From positions 44,557,120-44,621,119 of the forward strand of contig CM064509.1 of the NCBI GenBank assembly GCA_032716605.1: DNA of 64,000 bases, read 5' to 3'. The stretch comes from Paralithodes platypus (Eukaryota > Arthropoda > Malacostraca > Decapoda > Lithodidae). Below the pieces are notes generated by a model, which did not search any database, was not told the origin of the DNA, and saw only the letters and a list, made by a program, of their open reading frames with translations. The position numbers and the translations under genes are program-made. This document shows, piece by piece, positions 32,584 through 42,627 of this stretch (position 1 is its first letter; every line of letters begins with the position of its first letter).

Positions 32584-33530
32584 GCAGATTGTAGGCACCA
32601 ATCGAACAGGGCTAGGCCAAGTAGACTCAGTAGAGGCTATATTCGTCCTATGTTTCTGCCCGGAATCAAGCCAAATCTGTTCTTTGAGGTGCCAAACACT
32701 CCTTCATCAATAATTAATGTACTAAATTATCCAACTCTAGCTCTTCCCAAGCTTTCTGGCATCTAGCCAAAACCTCTCCAACAAATTGTCTTCATTGTCT
32801 TTCCCTCTCCTTTTCCACTCTGATGGCACAACCATCACTTTTTTCTCTGACAAAGCTGAACTCTTAGCTCAAACATATGCTAGAAACTTCGCCTAGGATG
32901 ATTCCGGCACTATTTCTCCCTCTCCATTCCCCTCTCTCCTACTTATGCCTAATATTCTAATCTCTTTTATAGAATCTGATGTACTTTCTACCTTCTCTGG
33001 GCTTAATACTAATAAGGCGTACGGTCCTGATCGTGTTCCTCCTGTTATACTAAAAAACTGTGCTTCCGTGCTGACTCCCTGCCTATGCAAACTCTTTCGT
33101 CTCTGTCTCTCCTCTAACGTCTTCCCTTCTTGCTGGAAGTTTGCTCTCCTTCAACCAAACCCAAAGAAGGGTGACCACTCTCAACCCTCCAACTATCGTC
33201 CAATTGCTCTCATATCTTGTATTGCTAAAGTTTTTGAAACTATTCTTACTTCCAAATTTCTTAAGCATCTCTCTTCTGATAACCAACTCTCAGATCATTA
33301 GTATGGCTTCCTTAAGGGTTGTTCTACCGGTGATCTTCTTTTGTATCTTACTAATTCTTGGACATCCTCCTTTCAGGACTTCGGTGAGACCTTTTCTATT
33401 GCGCTAGACATATTGAAGGCATTCAACAGAGTCTGGCACAAATCTCTAATTTCTATACTACCCTCTTTCGGTTTCTATCCCTCCATCTGTGCCTTTGTCT
33501 CTAATTTCCTCTCCGGCCGTTCCATTGCGT
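32584..33530 (+). pseudogene. LINE-B copy with intact 5' tip and large internal deletion
   Basis: It begins with the family's 5' end (AGATTGTAGGCACCAATCGA, as at 52923), then after about 60 bases jumps to the segment equivalent to position 54270 of the long copy (TATGTTTCTGCCCGGAATCA). RT blocks NKAYGPDRVPPVILKNC (33005 on) and [21 protein letters not shown] follow, with frameshifts. It stops at about 33530 inside the palm. Confidence 0.75.
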
Positions 33531-33678
33531 GGAGAAAGGACTCACTTGATAAATTATCCACGACTTCTAAATGTATCGCACGAGTCACAGCACAAGTGAA
33601 GAGGATAATACATACCTTACATCATATATCTTTGTCTATTTTAACAGTCACTGCAGCAGTATAATCCACACCAGTTTT

Positions 33679-34010
33679 TGTTGTTGTTGTTGTTCCCCAA
33701 GCTGCTTGGCCGAACAGCCCCAAGGCCCCGAGCAAGGCCATGGCCATAACCGAGCGCCCCCACAGAACTCTCCCTGCCGACCACAATAAAGCCTGGATGA
33801 CTGAAGCCACTCCATGGCGGGGAGCTGAGGAGGGTGCGGAAACGCCCGGGAAACCAAAGCCCCACCCAGGGCCCTGTGCCCCTCAGCAATTATGAAGAGA
33901 AAGTTGAGGGGCAAAGGAAAAAAGTGATGTTTTGGCTTCCAGTTTTGGTAGATTGGGAGGTCGATCCACGGAAGAGACGCCGTCACTTGAGATCTAGAAA
34001 ATATATAAGT
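33679..34010 (-). mobile_element. Interspersed repeat with (AAC)n 3' tail, copy 2
   Basis: It matches 7157-7496 end to end, with the GTT run on the left and the ATATATAAGT edge on the right. It adjoins the BEL-2 remnant at 34011. Confidence 0.6.
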
Positions 34011-34068
34011 AAAACCAGTTACCTGAAAGGGTTCCAGCTTATAGACCCTGAACTCTGGCAGTGGAAGT
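34011..34068 (-). pseudogene. BEL-2 integrase fragment, left of Gmr1 insertion
   Basis: The minus strand reads LPLPEFRVYKLEPFQVTG, matching the same region of BEL-1 (PPLPECRVKHVEPFQAVG at about 60910). It is the direct continuation of the integrase piece at 44829-45149; the Gmr1-like element lies between. The rest of this integrase is lost to the left. Confidence 0.75.
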
Positions 34069-35710
34069 TGTTACGACCGGGACTCGTATAAAACAAGGGC
34101 TCTTAATCATTGGACTAGAAAGGCACACAGCCACAACGGTAACACTAGATCTAACCCTCGAACTTATAATGCCGGCGCACAAAAACACCTATACCCTCCA
34201 GAGTTAAATCTGCAATAGCGGGGTATCCTCTAACTCGGTATATATGCACTACTACTACAGGCTGATGATCTCTGATACAGCCTGATCACAACAACATACA
34301 ATTACGTTAATAATGTATACAAGGAAAAAGATAGAGAGCTTAATTAAATCACTGGAATGATTTAATGCAAACAAGAAGAAGGTATAATTAAAGTTACTCT
34401 AAACAATAATAAACTGTCACTCCTATATTAAAGAAAGTGAATGAAAGTCCTAAAGCATCGAACAAGAATCTTCTGAAGAAAGTCTGATGCTGCTTAAGAT
34501 GATCGAATCGGATTTTGAACTGTTATATAAAGCAGGAACAAGATATGACAAGTGTAGGGACATACAGTGGTAACTGGCACGGGAATAACGATAAATGCGC
34601 AATAGTATTATCTCCAACAACAAAAGAAGTACTTCCTCAGGCAACGCAAAAGCCTGCTCAGGTTGTGCAACTCAACAACAACCAAGGCTTACAATCAACG
34701 TGAATAAAAATGCTGCATACATAACATAAGAGTTTATAATCCTAATCGGGTGTCTGCTAGGCGAATAAAGTCTAGCTGGGATGTCGTAGGCTAGGAAACA
34801 ATGGCTGAGCAAGCGGCTCGTAGCCTAGCGAGGTCCTTAAGACTGTACGGCCAAATTACGTTAAATGACGGGGTGCTCTCTTGAGAGATCCAGATCGCTA
34901 GGATCTGGTTCTCTCCTGGCGACCCTCTTCAAGTCAAAGCAAAACGAGTTAGCACAGTGTGGGGTGGCAGAGGCAAAAGCCCTCACTCACAACACAGTGC
35001 TAAACTCACAAGGTACACAGTCATAAAGACAACCTAGGCTTCTCACGTATCCGTTGCGATTGTACAAGTTCAACAAAACCTGGTATACATCGGAAATCAC
35101 AACACCAGTAGCCTCACCCCAGTCTAGCATTAAATAGCCCAGCAGACAACCAAGAAATAGGTAGGGAGACACCGCAAGTGTGTCGAACCTCTACAGACAA
35201 AATGTTAACCCCTCCAAAATGTCTAACTAAACATGAAATATCTGAGAGCTTCAGCATATTATACGATGGCCGATATATGAAATCGTGCAGAACCAAAGGG
35301 GAGTTATGATGTTAAATAGATTAGAAGAATAAGAGGTAAGAAGTTGAGAGAGAGAGAGAAGTGTTCTATAGGTGGAAGTCGGGGACAGATGGCAAGGGAG
35401 ATGTAAAGGTTATGCTGGTCAGGCAAGCTCTGAGCAAGGGAGGCACAAAGGCAGCAGGCAGTGCGGGGGGACTACCTCCTGCTGCAGCAGGAGGGCGGCA
35501 AGGCGGCCAGCCACTCAGAGGGCCCGGCCGTGGCATGACGTCACCGAGACAACGAGTAACACTGCGCGTACTACCCTCTGCCTCCTGCACTTACTCACTC
35601 ACACTCCCTAGCTGTATCATTCAGTCTTATACATTAAATTTATAACTGATGCCCTGGCGAGCGCTAGTGCCTACCGGGAGGCGATTCTGCCAACACTGGT
35701 AGGCGTCACA
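34069..35710 (-). repeat. Gmr1-like 3' LTR
   Basis: It is 1642 bases long, from TGTTACGACC to GGCGTCACA. It is a few percent different from the 5' LTR and lacks a block of about 118 bases present there (near 44212-44330). Short frames shared by both LTRs (such as 35361-35645) are not matched to any protein. Confidence 0.85.
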
Positions 35711-35721
35711 CCCCGCCCAAG
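35711..35721 (-). promoter_or_regulatory. Gmr1-like polypurine tract
   Basis: Directly next to the 3' LTR the minus strand reads TTGGGCGGGG, a G-rich tract in the position of the plus-strand primer. Confidence 0.55.
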
Positions 35722-36002
35722 ATATAGGACGCTCAACATTAGGCAAGCACGATATCTGACAAGGCAGAATGCCGACAAGACCCGCCACAACCAGCCACTC
35801 CGCCAGAATTGAAATGCAAAGCTCAATCATAAACAAAACAACATTTTAGCATAAATAAAATCTTATAACCCCTCCCAAACATAACAGTATAATTTTAGCT
35901 TGCTATGCTCCCAGAGCGAGCTTCACAGAGCCCAGCCTCCTAAGTGAAAGACAGGTTCAACTTAGGACTTTAGCTATAACATTGGCAACTTACAATTAAC
36001 TA

Positions 36003-37207
36003 TCAAAAGAAAGAGTTTTTATGTGATTTTTTGTATTTAATTTTAATGTTGTTTTTGACGGCTGCTCTACAGGGGCAAGCCTGATTTTTCTCCACTCTCA
36101 ACACACACTGACTGAACGGCGAGGGTTCTCCTGCAAACAAACCCTCCCGTGACAAACAATCAGCCAAAACATTATCAGTGCCCTTAGGATGCCACACATC
36201 CAACTTGTGTTCCGGCAGCACAACAACACCTGACACTGATAACCTGCCCAGTTCATCACAAGACTGGCACTTCTCTTCGCTCTTTCCGGCAACGGGGCCT
36301 GCCAATAACCTTTCACTAGTTCTACCTTCGTGATTAGCGATGCAGCCCCGATGCGGTCTATGGTATCATCAACTCTAGGTAATGGATAGGCGTCTGTCAG
36401 GGATAATGCTTCCACACTCTTGCACTCACCATACACACCGATCTTGCCACTCAACTCCGGTTGCAAACTCACTGGCAACGACCACTCACGATATCTCTTA
36501 TCCCTCAGACCCTTTTTCCACATGTCATCTAGCTCTGTTTTCATGACAGGCTGTTGAGCAGGATTTAGACGGTAGGAAATTAAACTGAGCCTTGTACTGT
36601 CTCCAGCCTCCATGTCGGATTCTACCCCGTACATCAGGCCTGAAGAAGCAACAAACATGCGGATGCACTGCCACAGCCTAGTAAACAACTTATCTCGCAG
36701 AACAACATGCCTAGTGCCCTCCCACAACCCAGCCGAGACCGCAGCTTCTAACCTGTAGTCTCCCTCCTTCTCCACCTTCGTCCCTAGAACAGCCAGATCA
36801 TGAGAGGGACAATCAGTACCACCTGTGCAGTCACTCCCATAGTTCATTATTGCTAAGGCTTCCCCGCCGATACCGTACATGCGCACCCCCGCATTCCTTA
36901 CGACTACATCTTCCTGCGCAGCATCACCGCTTTTAGAGACATGGCCAGATACAGTCGGTCTATGGTAGGGCTGTTGCATTCGACTAGAGCAGCATTGGGA
37001 GGCTATGCGACGACCGGGCACATCCACTCCACAGCCAACCTCACCAATCTGCTCAATTTCCTCCTTCTGACCACCACCCTTGGCAGCCATGGGTCGACCC
37101 TGACCTGACAACCATGTCCAAGCCTCGTCGCCCACCTTGAACCACCGAAACAACGAGGCTAACGGTCTACCAACATTCAAGTGACCTGCCCGCGGAACAT
37201 CTTGCAC
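36003..37207 (-). pseudogene. Gmr1-like RT with deletion fused to RNase H end
   Basis: The frame 36098-37207 contains the RT start: YRLNPAQQPVMKTELDDM, EWSLPVSLQPELSGKIG, LTDAYPLPRVDDTIDRIG and ITKVELVKGYWQAPLPERAK. Here VELV replaces the usual LDLL, so the first catalytic aspartate appears to be glutamate. The protein then jumps, with a frame change, to the end of RNase H (LPEHKLDVWHPKGTDNVLADCLSRE, frame 36003-36305). The YxDD box and RNase H active site are deleted. Confidence 0.8.
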
Positions 37208-37210
37208 CGC

Positions 37211-37546
37211 CTAAGTTGTGAGGCACGGGTGGTCGGCACTACCAGCGGGGTATGAACCGAGCTGGTGCTGGAGCGCTGCACACTGCGGCTCAGGCAGGTG
37301 CTCTAGCGCTTCCACAGCCACCAGATTCGTATCCCCCGCCAACTTCTCCGCCGAGACATGACAATCCCAACTCTCCTCCACCTGTGCCCTACTGCCCCCC
37401 TCTCCTTCTCCACCTTGGCCGCTGCAGACCAACGCAGGGACAGTAGGCTGCTCAGGTGGTTGCCTCACAAACTCCTCCAACAGGTTCACATGCCATGTTT
37501 CCCCGTCCTCGTGTGCGATAGCCCCGTTCCCACAACTCTTCTCCAA
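37211..37546 (-). pseudogene. Remnant of integrase C-terminal tail upstream of RT
   Basis: ETWHVNLLEEFV near the start of the frame resembles the HVNMLK.Y motif that ends integrase GPY/F modules in many Ty3/gypsy elements. LEHLPEPQCAALQHQL further on resembles the linker before RT. Finding it before RT fits the integrase-first order known from Gmr1 elements. The HHCC and DDE parts are missing. Confidence 0.5.
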
Positions 37547-37561
37547 CTGGGAACTACTAAG

Positions 37562-38329
37562 TCATGGAGTGCCATCATGCCCAACCATGTCACTAGGGGT
37601 GACAGGTTCTGGGGCCACTCCGGAGCTCACCTCTGGGTCAAGTACTAAGCTGCTAAGGAGAGCCGCTGGAGCAAAACTCACAAAACTCCCAACTTTAGCT
37701 TGCTCCTTCCGACCGTTCCTCCGCTGGTCTAGAGACTGAGGAATAGGCTGTGACACTTTGGATGCAAGAGATCTTGTAGCAACACACGCCATAGGTTGTA
37801 CTTGACACTTCTCTACCCACTCCTGTTCCTCCCTACTCACGGCGGCCGGCTTCTCGGCAACGACTAAGGGTGAAACCTCAGAAGTAGGCACCGCAAAGTC
37901 GTTGCCGAGAAGGAGGTCGACGCCCCGAACAGGCAAGTTCTCCACAATTCCAACATCCAACTCTCGTGTCACACCATCTACCTCCAGTTCCATCCTGACC
38001 AACGGGTATGACCTGATAGCATTGATACCTTGCACCACAACCACCCGTGCCGCGTTTATTGGTCTACCAGTAAAGTTCTTCATCAAAGTCTGAGAGGCAC
38101 CCGTGTCTCGCAACAGCTCAACTCCATGCTTCTTACCAGCCCACTTCACGCAGCCACGCCCTCGATGGTCGCAAAAGACATCGCGGACAGTATTCGAGCC
38201 TTCCGGATTCTTCTCCACTGGCTGTGTCCCAGCCTCTGACGTTATACCCCGGGCAAACTCAGACGACTTCGGGGACACCCCAATGTTGCGAGCCAAAGAC
38301 ACAACTGCATTAGGTAGCTTGCTTGGACA

Positions 38330-38334
<5 letters not shown>
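37562..38334 (-). pseudogene. Gmr1-like aspartic protease region
   Basis: The 246-residue frame reads VELLRDTGASQTLMKN, with the DTGA active site, then VRMELEVDGVTRELDVGIVENLPVRGVDLLLGNDFA, ending with the conserved GNDF motif. It follows Gag's zinc knuckle in frame, once the LINE-D insertion is ignored. The frame is open, but the element has lost other essential parts. Confidence 0.8.
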
Positions 38335-38365
<31 letters not shown>

Positions 38366-40502
38366 GACAATGAACGGAGGAAGGAAAAACACAGATAAAA
38401 CAAAAAGGTCCATGTGCCTAAAGGCATCCTCCATTCATAAAATGTTTGTAACAACTGGATTTAAACATTTGTAGATTGTAAGTTTGTGGAAAGCAATTCG
38501 AGGGAAGTGAATTCCAAAGAGTAGTAGCTCTGGGGATAAATTAATTCTGATAAGCAGAAGTTCTGCATTGTGGAGGAGAAAGTGTAAATTCATGGGCGCT
38601 CTCAGCTGCCCTAGTTCTACGGGGAAAGATGTGGAGAGGCGGCACAATTGAAGCAAGTTCCTCGGAACAATTGCTGTGAAAATATCTGTAGAATAATGCA
38701 AGGGATGCAACGTTTCTTCGTATGGATAATGTAGGAAGGTCCTGTGTGATTGCAGGGTTATTGATTAATCTAATAGCTTTATTTTGAATTTTGTCCAACT
38801 GCCTCAATGCAACCACTCCACTTCCACCCCACAGAGGTGAACAGTAATCCATCTGAGAACGCACATGACTTTTATATATCACGGCCAACTGCTCGTCACT
38901 GAAGAATTCTCGAACTCTGTACAGGAGTCCCAGTTTTTTAGAGGCATTCTTAGCAATGCTTCTAACATAATGTGTCCAGCTCAAGTTAGTAGTTAATGTT
39001 ACACCGAGAATGTCAATACTAGGGGAAGTGGGAATATTTACATCATTACAAAATATATGGGAGTCAGTGAGATTCTGTCGGTTAGAAAATTGAATGTACT
39101 TGGTTTTCTGTGCATTAAAGGAAACTAGATTCTTTTGTCCCCATCCATTAATTCTAGAAAGGTCCTGGTTCAGAGAAATTGCAGTGTTTATTTTTGAATT
39201 TATAAGATCGGGTTGGGTGAAAGAATTGGTAAATGTGAAGGAACTGTGGAGTGTTGAGTCATCTGCGTAGGAATGTATTGGATTATGAGTGGTAGATATG
39301 AGATCATTGATATGAATGAGGAACAGAATTGGGGCCAAAACTGATCCCTGGGGAACACCAGCATTTATTGAGTGAAATTGAGAATAAAGGCCATCTACCA
39401 TTACACATATTTTTCTGTTATGAAGATAAGAAGAAATTAGTGGAACTAATGATGCAAGGCCGTAGTGTGACATCTTCGACAATAAGGATTGATGCCAGAC
39501 TCTATCAAATGCCTTTGATATATCCAGTGCTATTGTATGTGTTTCACCATGTTGGTCTGTAGCTTGGTTGATTTGATGCGTAAGAAGGCAAAGCATGTCT
39601 GCAGTTGATCGACATCGTCTAAAACCATATTGCCTATCACTGATTAATTTATTATTCTCAAGATGCTTAATTATGTGATTATTTAATATAATTTCAAAGA
39701 CTTTACCAAGAGTGGAAGTTATAGCTATTGGTCTGTAGTTTGATGGATCTGAAGAGGCACCTTTTTTAGGAACTGGATGGATGTTTGCTTCTTTCCAGGG
39801 TACTGGGAAGCATGAGGTATGAGTACACAGACGGAAAATGTTTGCCAATACAGGAGCGAGCACCAAGGAGCAATTCTTGAGTACTATTGGAGGAATTTCA
39901 TCTGGACCAGGAGCCTTATCTACCGAGAGATTCTGCAAAATAATTTTGACATGTCTGGTGTGGATCTTAAGTGAGGGAATTTCAGGCGAATTAAAATTAA
40001 GTACAGGGACATCTTGATTTATTTCATCTAAGGTTGAGTTGGTGGAGAAAATATCCGCAAGAAGGTTAGCTTTACCTCGTGGGTCACTTACAAGATTGCC
40101 AGTCGGAGATTTTAATGGTGGAATGGATGAAGCAGTAGTGAAGTTGGATTTAAATGAGTTAAGAGTAGACCAAAATATTTTGTTATCATTTGGATTATTT
40201 AGAAGTTTATTTGCCTGCTTGTGGAGAAAGTTTGATTTAGTTAGGTTTAATACAGTTTTGGCATGATTTCTGATGTTTCTAAAGTAATTAAAGGCTTCAT
40301 GTGTTTTTCATCTTGTGTATGCATTGTAGGCTATTGCTTTTGGTTCAGTTACTCTAGCACAATTATGGTCAAACCATTTAGGTGAATTAGATCTTTTACT
40401 GTACTTTTGATGAGGAATAAAAGTTTCCATTCCAATTTTTACAAAATCTTGTATGTGGCTCAAGGTGGAGTGTGCATCATTAGAAAAGAAATGCCCAAGA
40501 AA
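38335..40502 (-). mobile_element. LINE-D, Jockey-like, inserted in Gmr1 nucleocapsid
   Basis: A poly-A tail (plus-strand T run 38335-38361) marks the 3' end on the left. The 5'-truncated end at about 40502 falls exactly in Gag's zinc knuckle, and the target may be duplicated as AAGA, although this is ambiguous next to the poly-A. Confidence 0.85.
38541..40502 (-). pseudogene. LINE-D reverse transcriptase
   Basis: The 465-residue frame (38541-39938) has KAPGPDEIPPIVLKNC, YRPIAITSTLGKVFE, DRQYGFRRCRSTADML, IALDISKAFDRVWHQ, GVPQGSVLAPILFLIHINDL and HSYADDSTLHSSF (YADD box), then thumb motifs SHVRSQMDYCSPLWGG. The same frame continues upstream to about 40500 (NSPKWFDHNCARV) with one in-frame TGA at about 40308. 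It is related to LINE-B but clearly a separate family. The endonuclease is missing. Confidence 0.85.
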
Positions 40503-40590
40503 TCTTGCAAAATGCCCCTTCTCATGACAATGAAAACACTCTAACTCCCCCTTGGGCTTCCCTTGAGGTGGGGAAGGGCCCGGACCCTTC
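40503..40590 (-). pseudogene. Gmr1-like Gag zinc knuckle, split
   Basis: The minus strand reads LECFHCHEKGHFAR, the first three ligands of a CCHC knuckle. The fourth cysteine lies across the LINE-D insertion, at about 38326 (ACPSKLP). Confidence 0.75.
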
Positions 40591-41078
40591 TTAACCCTTA
40601 ATTAGCGGCTCACCACATAAGTCGAGTTAAATAAATCTGGACTATGTGGCGGCGCTCGACATAGGTCGAGTGGCAATTTCAGCACGTAATGTTGCTGAGA
40701 GAGAGAGACAAGTGGTGGCAGGAGACTAGCGAGCGTATGACTGCTCCAGACCACCGCGGCGAACCTACTGACACAAATCTCAGCTCCCTCCTCCCTCTCT
40801 CACTCGCTACATACTGAATTATATGGGGAAAGTACCGAATTACATGCTTTTTGCACTCGCGTTGCACGGTTATTGCAAGAAAACTAGCCATCATAAAAGG
40901 ATCGTTATGGTGTCATTCGAAAGCTCTGTTTATGCCCTTTCAGGGATAGGTACTTGTTTTACGTTCTGGGTCTTATTTAGGCATGAAAATGATCACGTAA
41001 ACAGCCCTATTTTGGCTAAAAACACCCCGCTGGGCGGTACATATAAATAAACCGCATAGGCCGCTCGTAAGGTGTTAA
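40591..41078 (+). mobile_element. 488-bp TTAA MITE, copy 3
   Basis: Same length, ends and orientation as copy 1. It is inserted in the Gmr1-like Gag gene between the SCAN-like domain and the zinc knuckle. Confidence 0.85.
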
Positions 41079-42417
41079 ACGGGACGGTATTAGGTTTATG
41101 GTCAGACTTAATATCATTGCTCTTGTTGTTATTGTTATATGGTGTATCACCGACTCGGGGGGGTGGAGTGTTGCGCCCCTTGTTACCTGCATCGTTCCGT
41201 TGTGCAGACCCGCACCCACGAATCAGCGATAGCCTATGGTCAGCCATCTCAGCTGCCTCTTGAAGAGTTTTCGTTTTTTTTTCTTTAAGATTCAACGTCA
41301 GATCGCCGCCCGTACACTTGAAAAATTGTTCTAGAAGCATCAGTTGTTTCAACTCCTCAAACGTCGATGCCTTCTCAGAACGCAGCCAGTTTCTAAATGC
41401 ATCGGACAGATCCCGGGCATGCTCAAGAAAGGTGCACTCACAACCCTTCGTTACACCCCGGAACTTCAATCTGTACGTCTCTGGTTGTAACTTGTACGCC
41501 CGCAGAACAGCTTCCTTCAATACCTCATAATCGACGCAAGACTCCAAGGGCAACGCATCATATGCCTTGAGTCCTTTGCCAGCCAACCTAGAGGAAACAA
41601 GGGCTGCCCACTTAACCTCGGGCCATTGGTGCTCCCGGCACTTCTTCTCAAAACGCATAACAAATTTGGTGACACCCGACTCGTCAAATACAGGGACTAA
41701 CTTAAGAAGGTGCGATAAAGACTGATCCAGAGCTCGATTCCCAGAACCGAGACGCTGCCCTGTTGACTCCACCCGAGTTTTCTCAAGATCTATGTCTGCA
41801 CAGTACATGGTCTTTCTCTCCTCAGACTGAATCCTGAGCTCAGCTTCATGTCTGGCCTTTCTCTCCTCAGCCTGAATCTTAGCCATCTCAATCTGCTGCT
41901 CAGATTCATGCTTTCGTTGCTCAATCTTAGCCATCTCAAGCTGGAAGAGCGTATCTGCCGTTAAACCTTGAGGAGGAGGAGATGCAACAATTGGAGACCC
42001 ACCCAAGTGCAAACCACGCTGCCTGTGACTATCGGCCTGCGGGAACGTACCCGACTCCGGAGCCCGAGGGGGCGCCATGGTATGAGTCGAGTGGAATGGG
42101 GGCTGGGCCGAAAGTGCCCCAGCTCCCGCTCCACCCGAAGCCCCACGCACCCCGCCGAGCACCCAGGCCACCAGGTCACCTCTCGACATGCTGCTAGTGC
42201 CCACATGCCCCATGACCGTGGCCAAACACTGGAGACCATACCGATCAATCCCCGACACCCGGTCAACAGTAATAGGTATCTCCAGAAACTTCCTAGCATC
42301 CTCCTCACTAGTTATTACTCTAATGCCTTCTAACAATCCCCGCTGCTGCACCTCTGAGTCTTCTTCCCGTACTGTGTCCTCAGTGTACACTGATCCGTCG
42401 TCTGACATAGTGTCCAC
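41079..42417 (-). pseudogene. Gmr1-like Gag with SCAN-like capsid domain
   Basis: The frame starts MDTMSDDGSVYTED at 42417. Residues about 165-225 form a charged helical stretch rich in Glu, Lys and Arg (likely coiled coil). Residues about 265-395 contain capsid sequence: FVMRFEKKCREHQWP, then LKAYDALPLES, EAVLRAYKLQPETYRLKFRG, and LKQLMLLEQFFKCTGGDL followed by LQEAAEMADHRL. The latter wording resembles the SCAN domain, which is known to derive from Gmr1-like Gag capsid. The MITE truncates the frame at about 41079, and the zinc knuckle lies beyond it. Confidence 0.8.
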
Positions 42418-42612
42418 CGAAAATTCTCAACGTTTATAAAAAAAAAGGAGTACTTAAACTCTCATGTAGCACTATTCACTCAAAAATGCTTGAAGACTCT
42501 TAAGTGTTATACTACTTGCCAAAAAAAAATCCGTGTCCACTATATTCCTTTAAACAAAAAAACAAATGACCACAACACTCCTGCAATATTTCTCTAAGTT
42601 CACAAAATCCTA

Positions 42613-42627
42613 AGCAAGGTCGCCATT
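42613..42627 (-). promoter_or_regulatory. Gmr1-like primer-binding site
   Basis: After the 5' LTR end (CGTAACA on the minus strand) and two A residues comes TGGCGACCTTGC, starting TGG as a tRNA-primed site should. Confidence 0.65.
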
